From CALAED01 sp035765195 (GTDB taxonomy: Bacteria; Actinomycetota; Actinomycetes; Streptosporangiales; Streptosporangiaceae): a stretch of DNA of 64,000 bases. The notes under the pieces are model-generated. The model was not told the origin of the DNA, searched no databases, and saw nothing but the letters and a program-made list of their open reading frames with translations. The stretch spans positions 62,001 through 126,000 of the forward strand of contig DASTYC010000021.1 in NCBI GenBank assembly GCA_035765195.1, given 5' to 3'. This document shows positions 42,657-52,063 of the stretch, piece by piece. Position 1 is the stretch's first letter. Each line of letters opens with the position of its first letter. A program made the translations under genes and the position numbers.

Positions 42657-44504
42657 ATGCCCCCGCTCAGGTCACGTACGGTCACGCACGGCAGGAACAT
42701 GGCGGGAGCCCGCGCGCTGCTGCGGGCCACCGGGGTCGAGCGCGCCGACTTCGGCAAGCCGATCGTCGCGGTCGCCAACAGCTTCACCCAGTTCGTGCCG
42801 GGCCACGTACACCTGCGCGAGGTCGGCCAGGTCGTGGCCGACGCCGTCAAGGAGGCGGGCGGGGTGCCGCGCGAGTTCAACACGATCGCCGTCGACGACG
42901 GCATCGCGATGGGCCACGGCGGCATGCTCTACTCGCTGCCCAGCCGCGAGCACATCGCCGACGCGGTCGAGTACATGGTCAACGCGCACTGCGCCGACGC
43001 GCTCGTCTGCGTCTCCAACTGCGACAAGATCACGCCCGGCATGCTCATCGCCGCGCTGCGGCTGAACATCCCGACCGTGTTCGTGTCGGGCGGCCCCATG
43101 GAGGCCGGCAAGCCCGTCGATGGCGTCACCAAGCTCGACCTCATCGATCCGATGATCGCCTCCGCCGACGAGTCGGTATCCGACGAACGGCTCGCCGAGA
43201 TGGAGGAGAACGCCTGTCCGACCTGCGGGTCCTGCTCGGGCATGTTCACCGCCAACTCGATGAACTGCCTGACCGAGGCGATCGGGCTCGCGCTGCCCGG
43301 CAACGGCACGACCTTGGCCACCCACGTCGCCCGCAAGCAGCTGTTCGCCGACGCCGGCCGGCGGGTGGTCGAGCTGACCGAGCGCTACTACGAGCGCGAC
43401 GACGAGTCGGTGCTGCCGCTCAGCATCGCCACGCGAGACGCGTTCGAGAACGCCATGGCCCTCGACGTCGCCATGGGCGGCTCGACCAACACGATCTTGC
43501 ATCTGCTCGCCGCGGCCCGCGAGGCCGACGTCGACTTCGGGCTCAAGGAGATCGACGAGCTGTCGCGGCGGGTGCCCTGCCTGTGCAAGGTGGCCCCCTC
43601 CACCGCCAAGTACCACGTCGAGGACGTCCACCGTGCCGGGGGCATCCCGGCGATCTTGGGCGAGCTCGATCGCGGTGGGCTGCTCCACCGCACGGTCCGG
43701 ACCGTGCACAGCGAGTCGCTCGGCGCGTTCCTGGCGGACTGGGACATCCGGTCGGGCACCGCCACCCCGGAGGCCATCGAGCTCTACCACGCCGGCCCGG
43801 GCGGCGTGCGCACCACCGAGCCCTACAGTCAGCGGGCCCGCTGGGACTCCCTCGATATCGACCGCGAGCAGGGCTGCGTCCGTGCCGTCGAGCACGCCTA
43901 CACGCGCGACGGCGGGCTCGCGGTGCTCTACGGCAACATCGCCCCCGACGGCGCCATCGTGAAGACCGCGGGGGTCGACGAGGAGCTGTGGACCTTCAGC
44001 GGCCCGGCGGTCGTCTTCGAAAGCCAGGAGGACGCGGTCGACGGCATCCTGGCCGGCAAGGTCTCCCCCGGCGACGTGGTCGTCATCCGCTACGAGGGCC
44101 CGAAGGGCGGCCCCGGCATGCAGGAGATGCTCTACCCCACGAGCTTCCTCAAGGGCCGCGGGCTCGGCAAGGCATGCGCCCTCATCACCGACGGCCGCTT
44201 CTCGGGCGGCACCTCCGGGTTGTCGATCGGCCACGTCTCGCCCGAGGCGGCCGCCGGCGGCAAGCTGGCGCTCGTCGCCGACGGCGACCGCATCGTCATC
44301 GACATCCCGCGCCGCACGATCGAGCTGGACGTGCCGGAAGACCGGCTGCGCGCCCGCGCCGACAAGCTGCTCGCCGAGCTCGGCGGTTACCGCCCGCGCG
44401 ACCGCCAGCGCCCGGTGAGCGTGGCACTGCAGGCGTACGCGGCCATGGCCACCTCCGCCTCCACCGGCGCCGCCCGCGACATCTCCCAGCTCACCACCCG
44501 CTGA
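42657..44504 (+). CDS. ilvD: Dihydroxy-acid dehydratase
   Basis: A 615-residue enzyme of branched-chain amino acid (and pantothenate) synthesis, dehydrating 2,3-dihydroxy acids to 2-keto acids. The iron-sulfur cysteines are C122 (SNCDKITPG) and C187/C190/C193 in CPTCGSCSGMF. The chain also has ADFGKPIVAVANSFTQFVPGH, MALDVAMGGSTNTILHLLA and DGRFSGGTSGLSIGHVSPEA. Length and motifs match IlvD. GGGAGAG precedes ATG 42657. It converges on the PI-PLC gene with only 21 bases between the stops. Confidence 0.96.
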   Translation: MPPLRSRTVTHGRNMAGARALLRATGVERADFGKPIVAVANSFTQFVPGHVHLREVGQVVADAVKEAGGVPREFNTIAVDDGIAMGHGGMLYSLPSREHIADAVEYMVNAHCADALVCVSNCDKITPGMLIAALRLNIPTVFVSGGPMEAGKPVDGVTKLDLIDPMIASADESVSDERLAEMEENACPTCGSCSGMFTANSMNCLTEAIGLALPGNGTTLATHVARKQLFADAGRRVVELTERYYERDDESVLPLSIATRDAFENAMALDVAMGGSTNTILHLLAAAREADVDFGLKEIDELSRRVPCLCKVAPSTAKYHVEDVHRAGGIPAILGELDRGGLLHRTVRTVHSESLGAFLADWDIRSGTATPEAIELYHAGPGGVRTTEPYSQRARWDSLDIDREQGCVRAVEHAYTRDGGLAVLYGNIAPDGAIVKTAGVDEELWTFSGPAVVFESQEDAVDGILAGKVSPGDVVVIRYEGPKGGPGMQEMLYPTSFLKGRGLGKACALITDGRFSGGTSGLSIGHVSPEAAAGGKLALVADGDRIVIDIPRRTIELDVPEDRLRARADKLLAELGGYRPRDRQRPVSVALQAYAAMATSASTGAARDISQLTTR

Positions 44505-44525
44505 CGCCGCCCGGGCTCACATGGC

Positions 44526-45674
44526 CTATGGGGCGCGGACCCGGCAGCGGGGCGGGGCCGTGATCGGGTTGCAGCGGGCGGCGGCGAGGCCCGGCAGGGC
44601 GGCGAAGTAGTCGGTGCCGAACCTGCTCGCGATGCCGGGGACCGGGTAGTCGGTGCTGACCCATTGCGCGCCGTCCGCCAGCGCGGCGTCGCGGGCGGTG
44701 GTATCGCCGGTGCGCGCCTGCACGGTGTCCGCGTCCGCCCTGGTCCGTACGACATAACCCTGCCTGACCAGGGCCTGGATCTCGGCTGCCGACGCGACGG
44801 GATCGTTGCGCTTGATGAAGGCGGCGTCCGGCTGGCCGGGCGTGGAGTTGGTGAACAGGATCCGCCCCTGCAGGCTCGGGTTGCCCTCGATGTAGCGGTC
44901 GCGATAGGCGTCGGCGTTGTCCATCAGGAACATGACCTTGCCCCTGGAGGCGGCCAGCGTGGGCCACCCATGGCGCAGCACCGACTGTTCCAGCGTGCGT
45001 CCGCGCCGGCGCACATTGTCCGGCGTGATCAGCTCGCGGCGCGGGAAGACCGACCGGATCTCCCTCTCCAGGTCGAGCATGCGCTCGCGGGTCCACGGCA
45101 GCGGCGTCACCAGCGGCACTCCCGGAATCGGCACGTCGAGGGTGTCCTTGAACTCCACGAGGATCGCGATCGGCACGTGCCACGGGTGCCGGAGCGACCA
45201 GGCCCGGACCGCCTTGAGGCAGGCCACGAAGCTGACGCAGTTGCTGTGGTAGTCGATGTCGCTAATGTGCAGCACCTTGGTGCCGGGCAGCTTCATCGCC
45301 GGCTCGTACTCCGCCGGCTGGCCGGTGAACTGCCGGATCAGAGGTGTGGCGTACCGGCCGCCGTCGGGGTCGGCGTAGACGTCGAGCTCGATCTGGCGTA
45401 CGTGCTCGGCGCCGAACTGCCGGCCCAGCGGCGGGTGGGTGTATTGCAGCGCACCCGCCGCGGACGCCCCGGCGACCAGCGAGATCAGGCCGAACTCGGC
45501 GTCGTTCGGCTCGACGTGGTAGCTGTTGTGGCTCCCGATGACCTGGATCTGGTTGAGCCGGATGTCCCCACCGGTGGCCGCGGCGGAACCGGCCGTGAGG
45601 GAGAAGACGACGATCAGGGCGGCTCCGACGACGGCGAGACGCCGGGCGAACCATCTGCGGGTGGGCTCGGTCAT
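44526..45674 (-). CDS. Secreted Ca2+-dependent PI-PLC-like phospholipase C
   Basis: This 382-residue protein has a signal peptide (RRWFARRLAVVGAALIVVFSLTAGSAAA). The fold is PI-PLC: IQVIGSHNSYHVEP near residue 45 carries the first catalytic His. IELDVYADPDGGRY and VEFKDT supply acidic residues, and HISDIDYHSNC may provide the second His. The family, known from Streptomyces antibioticus, cleaves phosphatidylinositol at a calcium site. It may act on host, soil or own membrane lipids. Cys residues near the end suggest a disulfide. Confidence 0.85.
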   Translation of the reverse strand: MTEPTRRWFARRLAVVGAALIVVFSLTAGSAAATGGDIRLNQIQVIGSHNSYHVEPNDAEFGLISLVAGASAAGALQYTHPPLGRQFGAEHVRQIELDVYADPDGGRYATPLIRQFTGQPAEYEPAMKLPGTKVLHISDIDYHSNCVSFVACLKAVRAWSLRHPWHVPIAILVEFKDTLDVPIPGVPLVTPLPWTRERMLDLEREIRSVFPRRELITPDNVRRRGRTLEQSVLRHGWPTLAASRGKVMFLMDNADAYRDRYIEGNPSLQGRILFTNSTPGQPDAAFIKRNDPVASAAEIQALVRQGYVVRTRADADTVQARTGDTTARDAALADGAQWVSTDYPVPGIASRFGTDYFAALPGLAAARCNPITAPPRCRVRAP

Positions 45675-45802
45675 GGACGTGAGAAGATCTCACCTTCACC
45701 GGCGTGTCAATACCGAACCGTGGCGGAGATTTTGCCGAAACCGGACGCTGACGCCGAGGGCGCCCCGGCCGGCTGGAAGCGTGCCGGTGGTGGGCGGGGA
45801 AG

Positions 45803-46033
45803 CTATCCGCCGCAGCCGCAGGCGCCGCCGCAGCAGCCTCCCCCGCCGGCTCCGGGGGCCGGCGCGGGCCCGGGCCCGCTCGACGTCGTGCCGGTGACCG
45901 CGACGGTCGACAGCAGCTTGACCGTGTCGTCGTGGCCCGCGGGGCAACGGGCGGGCGCGGACGACTCACTCATCGGGCGGGACATCTCGAAGGTGTCCCC
46001 GCAGGCGCGGCAGCGGTACTCATAGCGTGGCAC
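45803..46033 (-). CDS. FmdB-family zinc-ribbon protein
   Basis: This 76-residue protein opens MPRYEYRCRACGDTFEMSRPMSE, the FmdB zinc-ribbon signature, with CPAGHDDTVKLLSTVA completing it (C8, C11, C30 and H34 by count). The Gly/Cys-rich end (GGGGCCGGACGCGG) is typical of actinobacterial members and may bind more metal. GTG 46033 is the start. Function is not established, though a regulatory role was first proposed for methylotrophs. It reads toward the PI-PLC gene, whose start lies 128 bases on. Confidence 0.9.
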   Translation of the reverse strand: MPRYEYRCRACGDTFEMSRPMSESSAPARCPAGHDDTVKLLSTVAVTGTTSSGPGPAPAPGAGGGGCCGGACGCGG

Positions 46034-46122
46034 AGCAATAGGTTAACGGCGCGCGGACGAATGCGCCTCCTCGCGCGTGGTCTGCCGGCGCGTGGCCTGC
46101 CGGCGCGTGGCCCGGCAGGGCC

Positions 46123-46632
46123 TCAGGCCGCCGGTTCGGCTACGTACGGCGCCCACAGCGGGTCCCCATCGTGTATCGCCCCGATGAGCCGCCAGTGGGC
46201 GCCGCGTGGCACCACTGGGTTGACGCGGAGCGTCCAGCCCAGTTCCTCCAAAAGTCGATCGGCCTTGCGGTGGTTACAGGGCATGCAGGAGGCGACGCAG
46301 TTCTCCCAGATGTGCTTGCCGCCGCGGCTGCGCGGGATGACATGGTCGATCGTCTCGGCCCTGCTGCCGCAGTAGGCGCACCGGAAGTTGTCGCGCCGCA
46401 TGAGCGCCGCCCGCGTGAGGGGCACCCTGCTGCGGAAGGGGATCCGCACGTAGCGACGCAGCCGGATCACCGAAGGCACCTCGATCGACATCGTCGCCGA
46501 CCGCAGGCAGGCCCCGGTCGTGTCCTGGTGCACGATCTCGGCCTTCTCCCGGAGCACGAGGCAGATCGCCCGACGCAGGGGCAGCGTCGTCAGGGGCTCG
46601 TACGTCGCATTGAGGAGAAGGACCTGTCGCAT
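46123..46632 (-). CDS. HNH endonuclease-family protein
   Basis: This 169-residue protein starts RQVLLLNATYEPLTTLP, the DUF-like lead of actinobacterial housekeeping HNH proteins. The HNH core is RRDNFRCAYCGSRAETIDHVIPRSRGGKHIWENCVASCMPCNHRKADR, quoted here only to identify it by residues C, C, H, H/N and the zinc cysteines C-x2-C and C-x2-C. Nearby enzymes of this type are not linked to restriction systems. ATG 46632 avoids an unsupported extension. Substrate specificity is unknown. Confidence 0.9.
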   Translation of the reverse strand: MRQVLLLNATYEPLTTLPLRRAICLVLREKAEIVHQDTTGACLRSATMSIEVPSVIRLRRYVRIPFRSRVPLTRAALMRRDNFRCAYCGSRAETIDHVIPRSRGGKHIWENCVASCMPCNHRKADRLLEELGWTLRVNPVVPRGAHWRLIGAIHDGDPLWAPYVAEPAA

Positions 46633-46953
46633 CAGACGGCCTCCACGCATGCGCGGACCGGTTCGCGACGTTGTCGCGGACCGATCGGCGCCGTGAGCAG
46701 CGCCAGCGCACCCGCCACGAGGACCTCCTCACGGGCGAATCCGAAGCTGAGAACAGTGTGGCTGCTGGTATGCCTTCTGCGCTACCCCATATGAGCGCCC
46801 GGCACTGCGCGCCGTCACCGGCGGCGGGCGGCCGCAGTCGGCCATGGATGGCCACGGATGGCCACAGGCGGCCGCCCGCCGGGCCGGGAACGGCATCGCC
46901 GCCGCCAGGCCGCCCGGCCCCGATTCAGGCCCGCCCGACAGGACGCGCCGGGC
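46633..46953. other. Intergenic region upstream of the HNH gene
   Basis: These 321 bases should carry the promoter of the HNH gene and the 3' end of the secreted-protein transcript. A direct repeat GGATGGCCAC occurs twice near 46845-46865, next to GGCCAT and GGCCGC inverted fragments. Nothing else stands out, and long rightward frames look like shadows. Confidence 0.35.
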
Positions 46954-47580
46954 TCACCGCGGGACCCGGCCCGGCCGCTTCGCGGCAGCGGCGGCGGCCG
47001 GGATGGGCGCGAGATGTCCGGTTTGTCCGGGTGCGTAGGAGCTCCGCCCGGGCTGCCCGGGAGCCATGCCGGCCGCCGGCGGGTTCACCGGGGCGACGTC
47101 GGAGTCGGAGCCCGCCGGACCGGAGGTCACCTGCTGCCAGGTCACCCGGCCGTGGATCTCCACGGTGCCGGATACGTCGCGCGACAGCTCGGCGTCGAGC
47201 GAGCCCGTCCTGCGCTGGCCGGCCTTGATGGTCCCGTACGAGCACGAGGCGCCGTGCGCGATGGCCCGGCATTCCCTGGGGAGCCGAGAGATCTTGAGCG
47301 GCGGCGTGAGGCGGTGGACGAGCACGACGTCCCCGGCGGCGCCGGGTCCGGTGTTCCTCAGCGTCCACCGCCAGGTCAGGTGGTCGCCGTCCGGCGACAC
47401 CCGCGGCGACTCGTAGGTGAACCTGATGTCCGCGGCGGCCGAGTTGGCCGCGGGGCGCGGCGCGGGCCGGGCGGCGGCCGCGTCGGCGGCCACCGCGGCG
47501 CCGCCCGACGACGCGAGGAACACCGGCGCCCCCAACGCCCCGAGCACGGACGCCGCCATCTTCCTGCTTGTGCTGTTCAC
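46954..47580 (-). CDS. Secreted Ala/Pro-rich protein with DUF11-like module
   Basis: A 208-residue protein with a signal peptide (ASVLGALGAPVFLASSGGAAVAA). A beta-rich middle (DHLTWRWTLRNTGPGAAGDVVLVHRLTPPLKISRLPRECRAI) resembles a DUF11/conserved repeat, and ECRAIAHGASCSYG may form a disulfide. The tail is low-complexity and basic. It is probably exported and surface- or matrix-associated. GTG 47580 is the natural start. No enzymatic motif. Confidence 0.7.
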   Translation of the reverse strand: MNSTSRKMAASVLGALGAPVFLASSGGAAVAADAAAARPAPRPAANSAAADIRFTYESPRVSPDGDHLTWRWTLRNTGPGAAGDVVLVHRLTPPLKISRLPRECRAIAHGASCSYGTIKAGQRRTGSLDAELSRDVSGTVEIHGRVTWQQVTSGPAGSDSDVAPVNPPAAGMAPGQPGRSSYAPGQTGHLAPIPAAAAAAKRPGRVPR

Positions 47581-47789
47581 GGTCGAGAACCCCCGATGAG
47601 ATGCGATCGTGCGGCCGGGATCGACGACCGGGCCGGCGGCCCGGACCGTCCCGGCTCAAAGGCTCACCCCAGCAGAAAGGCCCCCGCCTGAGGTCGGGCC
47701 ACCCCGTGACTTTGCCGTGTTTTCACCGCGGGCCGGTGGCGGGCGCTCAGCCGCGCGACCACCGGACATGAAGCCGTAAGGTGCGATCC

Positions 47790-49889
47790 ATGACCCGACC
47801 CGCGTATCCTCCCGCCCCGCGCGACAACGTCACCGACGAGCTCCACGGTCAGGTGGTCTCCGACCCGTACCGATGGCTGGAAGACCCCAACAGCGACGAG
47901 ACGAAGCGCTGGCTGACCGCCCAGGACGACCTCTTCGAGCAGCTGGGCGGCGCGCTGCCGGGGCGGGGGCGGCTGCGCGAGCGCATCAAGCGGCTGCTGG
48001 ACGCCGGCCACATCGGCGCTCCGGTCTGGCGGGGCGAGCGGCGGTTCTTCATGCGCCGCACGGCCGAGCAGGAGCACGCGGTGCTCTATCTGGTCGAGCC
48101 GGACGGCACCGAGCGCACGTTGCTCGACCCGATGGAGATCGACCCCGAGGGCACCACGACGCTCGACGCCTGGCAGCCCGACAAGGAGGGGCGGCTGCTG
48201 GCCTATCAGCTCTCGAAGGGCGGCGACGAGGAGTCCCTGCTGTACGTCATGGACGTGACGACGGGCGAGCGGGTGGACGGGCCGATCGATCGCTGCCGCT
48301 ACTCCGCCGTCGCCTGGCTCCCGGCCGACGTCGTCGACCGCCCGACGTTCTACTACGTCCGCAGGCTGCCGCCGGGCGCCGTCCCCGAGGGGGAGGAGCA
48401 GTACCACCGACGGGTCTACCTGCACCGCGTCGGCTCGGACGCGGAGACCGACGATGTGCTGATCTTCGGCGAGGGCAGGGAGAAGACCAACTATTACGGG
48501 GTCGGGGTGAACCGCGAGGGCCGGTGGCTCACCATCTCCGCCTACCGCGGCACCGCGCCGCGCAACGATCTGTGGCTGGCCGACCTGCGGGCCGCCCCGC
48601 TGGAGACGCCGGCCCTCACCGTCGTCCAGGAGGGCGTCGACGCCCAGACCGGCCTCTACGTGGGCCGCGACGGGCGCGCCTACATCTTCACCGACCGCGA
48701 CGCGCCCCGTGCCCGCCTGTGCGTCACCGACCCCGCGAACCCGGCGCACGAGACGTGGCGCGAGCTCGTCCCGGAAGATCCCGAAGCCGTGCTGTCCGAC
48801 TTCGCCATCCTCGACGGCGCGGAACTGGACCGGCCGGTGCTGCTGGCCGGCTGGGTCAGGCACGCCATCAGCGAGATCACCGTGCACGACCTGGCCACCG
48901 GCGAGCGCGTCGGCGAGGTGCCGACGCCGGGCCTCGGCACCATCGGCGGCATCGTGGAGCGCCCGGAAGGCGGCCACGAGGCGTGGTTCGGCTACACCGA
49001 CAACGTCACGCCCGGCTCCATCCGGCGCTATGACGCCCGTACCGGCGAGACCACCCTGTGGGCGGAGGCGCCGGGCACGGTGGAGGTCCCGGACGTGGAG
49101 ACCCGCCAGCTCGCCTACACGTCCAAGGACGGCACGCAGGTGCGGATGCTGGTCGTCGCCCGGCCGGACGACGATGACGCCGGACCGCGGCCGACCATCC
49201 TGTACGGCTACGGCGGCTTCAACGTCTCCCTTACCCCGGGGTATTCGGCCAGCATCCTCGCCTGGGTGGAGGCCGGCGGCGTCTACGCCATCGCCAACCT
49301 GCGCGGCGGCAACGAGGAGGGCGAGGAGTGGCACCGCGCCGGGATGCTCGAGAAGAAACAGAACGTCTTCGACGACTTCTACGCCGCCGCCGAGGCGCTC
49401 ATCGAACGGGGCTGGACGACTCCGGCGCGGCTGGGCATCAGCGGCGGGTCCAACGGCGGGCTGCTCGTCGGCGCCGCGGTGACGCAGCGCCCCGAGCTGT
49501 TCCGGGCGGCGGTGTGCTCGGCGCCGCTGCTGGACATGGTGCGCTACGAGCGGTTCGGCCTCGGGCAGACCTGGAACGTCGAGTACGGCTCGGCCGACGA
49601 CCCCGAGCAGTTCGGCTGGCTGTACGCCTACTCGCCCTACCACCACGTCCGCGACGGGGTGTCCTACCCGGCCGTCCTGTTCACCACGTTCGACAGCGAC
49701 ACCCGGGTCGACCCGCTGCACGCCCGCAAGATGTGCGCGGCGCTGCAGCACGCGACCGCGTCCGACCTGCCGATCCTGCTGCGCAACGAAACGGAGGTCG
49801 GACACGGTGCGCGGGCCGTCAGCAGGTCGGTCGACCTGTCCGCCGACACGTTGGCCTTCCTGGCCGCCCACACCGGCCTGCCCCTGTGA
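47790..49889 (+). CDS. Prolyl oligopeptidase family serine peptidase (S9A)
   Basis: A 699-residue S9 peptidase with a beta-propeller (residues about 70-400) and an alpha/beta-hydrolase domain. The nucleophile is S554 in GGSNGG, with D637 in FDSDTRVDP and H672 in EVGHGAR. The N-terminal DPYRWLEDPNSDETKRW is diagnostic. It should cut short peptides after proline, in the cytosol since no signal peptide is seen. ATG 47790 is preceded by AAGG; the GTG nine bases upstream is less likely. Transcription ends at the hairpin just past its stop. Confidence 0.93.
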   Translation: MTRPAYPPAPRDNVTDELHGQVVSDPYRWLEDPNSDETKRWLTAQDDLFEQLGGALPGRGRLRERIKRLLDAGHIGAPVWRGERRFFMRRTAEQEHAVLYLVEPDGTERTLLDPMEIDPEGTTTLDAWQPDKEGRLLAYQLSKGGDEESLLYVMDVTTGERVDGPIDRCRYSAVAWLPADVVDRPTFYYVRRLPPGAVPEGEEQYHRRVYLHRVGSDAETDDVLIFGEGREKTNYYGVGVNREGRWLTISAYRGTAPRNDLWLADLRAAPLETPALTVVQEGVDAQTGLYVGRDGRAYIFTDRDAPRARLCVTDPANPAHETWRELVPEDPEAVLSDFAILDGAELDRPVLLAGWVRHAISEITVHDLATGERVGEVPTPGLGTIGGIVERPEGGHEAWFGYTDNVTPGSIRRYDARTGETTLWAEAPGTVEVPDVETRQLAYTSKDGTQVRMLVVARPDDDDAGPRPTILYGYGGFNVSLTPGYSASILAWVEAGGVYAIANLRGGNEEGEEWHRAGMLEKKQNVFDDFYAAAEALIERGWTTPARLGISGGSNGGLLVGAAVTQRPELFRAAVCSAPLLDMVRYERFGLGQTWNVEYGSADDPEQFGWLYAYSPYHHVRDGVSYPAVLFTTFDSDTRVDPLHARKMCAALQHATASDLPILLRNETEVGHGARAVSRSVDLSADTLAFLAAHTGLPL

Positions 49890-49912
49890 CGTCCCCGGGG
49901 AACGGGGACGTC
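49888..49912. terminator. Bidirectional terminator hairpin
   Basis: GACGTCCCC (49888-49896) and GGGGACGTC (49904-49912) form a perfect nine-base stem around a seven-base loop. It sits exactly between the convergent peptidase and XRE-TPR genes, touching the TGA of the first, so it can serve both. Confidence 0.8.
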
Positions 49913-49925
49913 CTGGGGCGATGGC

Positions 49926-51590
49926 TCACGCCGACGTGGCCGGCGAGTGCGCGGCGACCGGTGGCCGCATCGTGGGGCTGTGCGCCGACGGGCCCGCCAG
50001 CGCGTCATGGAAGTCGCGAACGGCCGGCATGTCGCCGTGCTTCTTGACCACCGCCGCGGCCAGCTGACGGCCGCGGTGCATCAACATGTCCGACCGATGC
50101 TCGTCTGGCAGCTCGAGGATCGCGGCCCGGCCGACCGCCAGAGCGTGTTCCGGCTCGCCGAGCTGGACCTTGCAGATCGCCCGGTCGAGCCGGACCAGCG
50201 TGCGGTCGATCCGCTCCTGCGCGGGATAGAGCGTCAAGGCGTGGCTGAGGCCCTCCTCGGCGTGGTGGGTGTCGCCGAGATTGGTGTAGGTGTCGCCCTC
50301 GTAGAACGCCAGCTGCCGCTCGGTGAAGCCGAACGCCAGGTCGCCGGTGTCGCGCTTGGGGAGCTGCTCGAACACGGCCCGGCCCCGGACCAGGGCCCGC
50401 CTGGCGCTGGGCGCGGCGTCCGCCCGCCCGCGCAGCGCCAGCTGGCCGAGCGCCCTGGCCTCGATCGCGGGTGCCATGGCTGCGGCCACGCAGGGGGTGC
50501 GGCCGGCCTGGTCTTGCGCCTTGCGCGCCAGGTGCAGCGCCTCGCGCGGGTCGCCGTAGTACATCGGGACCAGCGCCTCGCGCGCCGTCACCCACGCGCG
50601 CAGCGCCCGGTCGCCGGTCTCGTCGGCGGCGGTGCGGGCGGTGCGGAAGAAGGAGCGGGCCATCCGGTGGTCGCCGAGGCTGTTCATGATGCGTCCGCAC
50701 AGCCCGGCCAGCTGGGCGGCGATGCGGCACAGGCGTTCCTGCAGCTCGATCGGCTGCCGCTGCGCGCACATCCGGCGGACCTCGCCGAAGTCCAGCAGGA
50801 CGTCGCACAGCACGCGCAACGATGGCGTCGCCTGGTACTGCTGGCCGTAGCCCAGCGTGGCCTCCTCCCACTGATCGAGCATGGACGACGACACGGTCGC
50901 GCTGATCAGCGTGTCGTCCATGCGGCGCCGGACATGGTCGACGGCCCCCAGGAACTGGCCGTCCAGCGCCACGCCCGCACCGGCAAGAAGCTGCAGGAGT
51001 GTTCTGCGAAGCACGATTTCCTCCTCTCCCGCCGCCGCGGATGCCGGGCCTGGAGCGCTGCCGCGGCCCGCCGGCTCGCGAGGGTCGACTTTCGACGTGC
51101 GCGCGGCGAAGTAGGGATCTTCGACCGGGGGGACGACGATCGATCCGGTCCGGTTCCGGGAATGGCCGCCGGTCCCATCGGTCGCGTCCTTGCGGCGTTC
51201 TGAAGCCATTCGTCCGGAGTGTCGACGACCGCAGATGCACGATCCCTGATAGCCGAGATCTTCCGGATCGACCTGGTACACGCTGCACAAATAGTGCAGG
51301 TACTCCGGGCCCGGCCGCTTATGGCTGCTCTCGTAGGCGGAAAGCAGCGTTTCGCCCAGCTTCGGCTCTGCCTTCCCCTCGACCTCGTAGAGCGCCCTGA
51401 TCTGGGCGACCACGTCGGACAGGGCCACCCCCAAGGCGAGCCGCTGCGCCTTCACCCGGCTGATGCCGAAGGTGGTTCCGCACTGGTCGTGAATTTCCTG
51501 GGCGATCTGGGGCGGCGTCCTCCCGTGCGCCAGCCCGCGTGCGCGTATTTTGCGTGCTATGTCGTTTTCCTTTGGGGGCGATTCCGCCAC
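49926..51590 (-). CDS. XRE-type HTH regulator with TPR-like region
   Basis: This 554-residue protein reads GTG 51590 with GAGGAGG upstream. The N-terminus has an XRE-like domain (GISRVKAQRLALGVALSDVVAQI, LGETLLSAYESSHKRPGPEYLHYLCSVYQVDPEDLGY) and a CxC pair (SCICGRRH). A variable Arg/Ser/Pro linker follows to residue 180. A TPR-like helical region covers 250-500 (RALRAWVTAREALVPMYYGDPREALHLARKAQ and DTYTNLGDTHHAEEGLSHALTLY). The layout matches actinomycete regulators of development or secondary metabolism. Divergent from mscS. Confidence 0.85.
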   Translation of the reverse strand: MAESPPKENDIARKIRARGLAHGRTPPQIAQEIHDQCGTTFGISRVKAQRLALGVALSDVVAQIRALYEVEGKAEPKLGETLLSAYESSHKRPGPEYLHYLCSVYQVDPEDLGYQGSCICGRRHSGRMASERRKDATDGTGGHSRNRTGSIVVPPVEDPYFAARTSKVDPREPAGRGSAPGPASAAAGEEEIVLRRTLLQLLAGAGVALDGQFLGAVDHVRRRMDDTLISATVSSSMLDQWEEATLGYGQQYQATPSLRVLCDVLLDFGEVRRMCAQRQPIELQERLCRIAAQLAGLCGRIMNSLGDHRMARSFFRTARTAADETGDRALRAWVTAREALVPMYYGDPREALHLARKAQDQAGRTPCVAAAMAPAIEARALGQLALRGRADAAPSARRALVRGRAVFEQLPKRDTGDLAFGFTERQLAFYEGDTYTNLGDTHHAEEGLSHALTLYPAQERIDRTLVRLDRAICKVQLGEPEHALAVGRAAILELPDEHRSDMLMHRGRQLAAAVVKKHGDMPAVRDFHDALAGPSAHSPTMRPPVAAHSPATSA

Positions 51591-52063
51591 CTTCCGGCCT
51601 CCTCACCGCTGTGACGGCAGCCGCCCACGATGGGGTGACGTCCGGCACGGGCGCCCGGACAAACTCGAAACTCATGGCCACGACAGATAAACTCTCGCGC
51701 ACGCAGCGTAACTCCCGTTTATCAGCACGCCAACCCGATTCGCGGCAATCGGTAGCCAACGGAAATATCAGCCGTGCCACGGACAACGTTCCTCAACCCA
51801 GGTTTAAGGAACGTCCGCCAGGCCGACGCAATTTGACCGCTTCCCGTCCTCCGCTTCCCGCCGCCCGCTTCCCGCCGCAGGGCCGCGTCCGTCGCCCGCC
51901 TCCTCGAACCGCACCGCGTCGCGACGACGCCATGGGGGTTCGGTCCGTCGACTACGATCGCTCGGAGCCGTCGTTCGACCACGACGATGTGACGGCGGGC
52001 GCGTCATCGGCCAGTATGGGGAGCCGACGATCCATACGACCAGGTCCGGGAGGGTTCGCGACA
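51591..52063. other. Long divergent intergenic region (473 bp)
   Basis: This gap holds both promoters between the XRE-TPR and MscS genes. It contains GATAAAC (51686-51692) and its complement GTTTATC (51717-51723), and an 8-base inverted pair at 51786-51814. The region reads partly open rightward (frame from 51539), but the content is Arg/Pro-rich and probably not coding. No RNA gene recognised. Confidence 0.45.
51786..51814. promoter_or_regulatory. Inverted repeat upstream of mscS
   Basis: ACGTTCCT and AGGAACGT are perfect eight-base complements separated by 13 bases that include the AT-rich GGTTTA. The size suits a dimeric regulator site, possibly the adjacent XRE-TPR protein. Unproven. Confidence 0.45.

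Noticed and set aside
51539..52063. N-terminal extension of the MscS protein to 51539 or 51929
   Set aside because: The extra residues are Arg/Pro-rich and non-conserved in character; GTG 52064 has a proper ribosome site.
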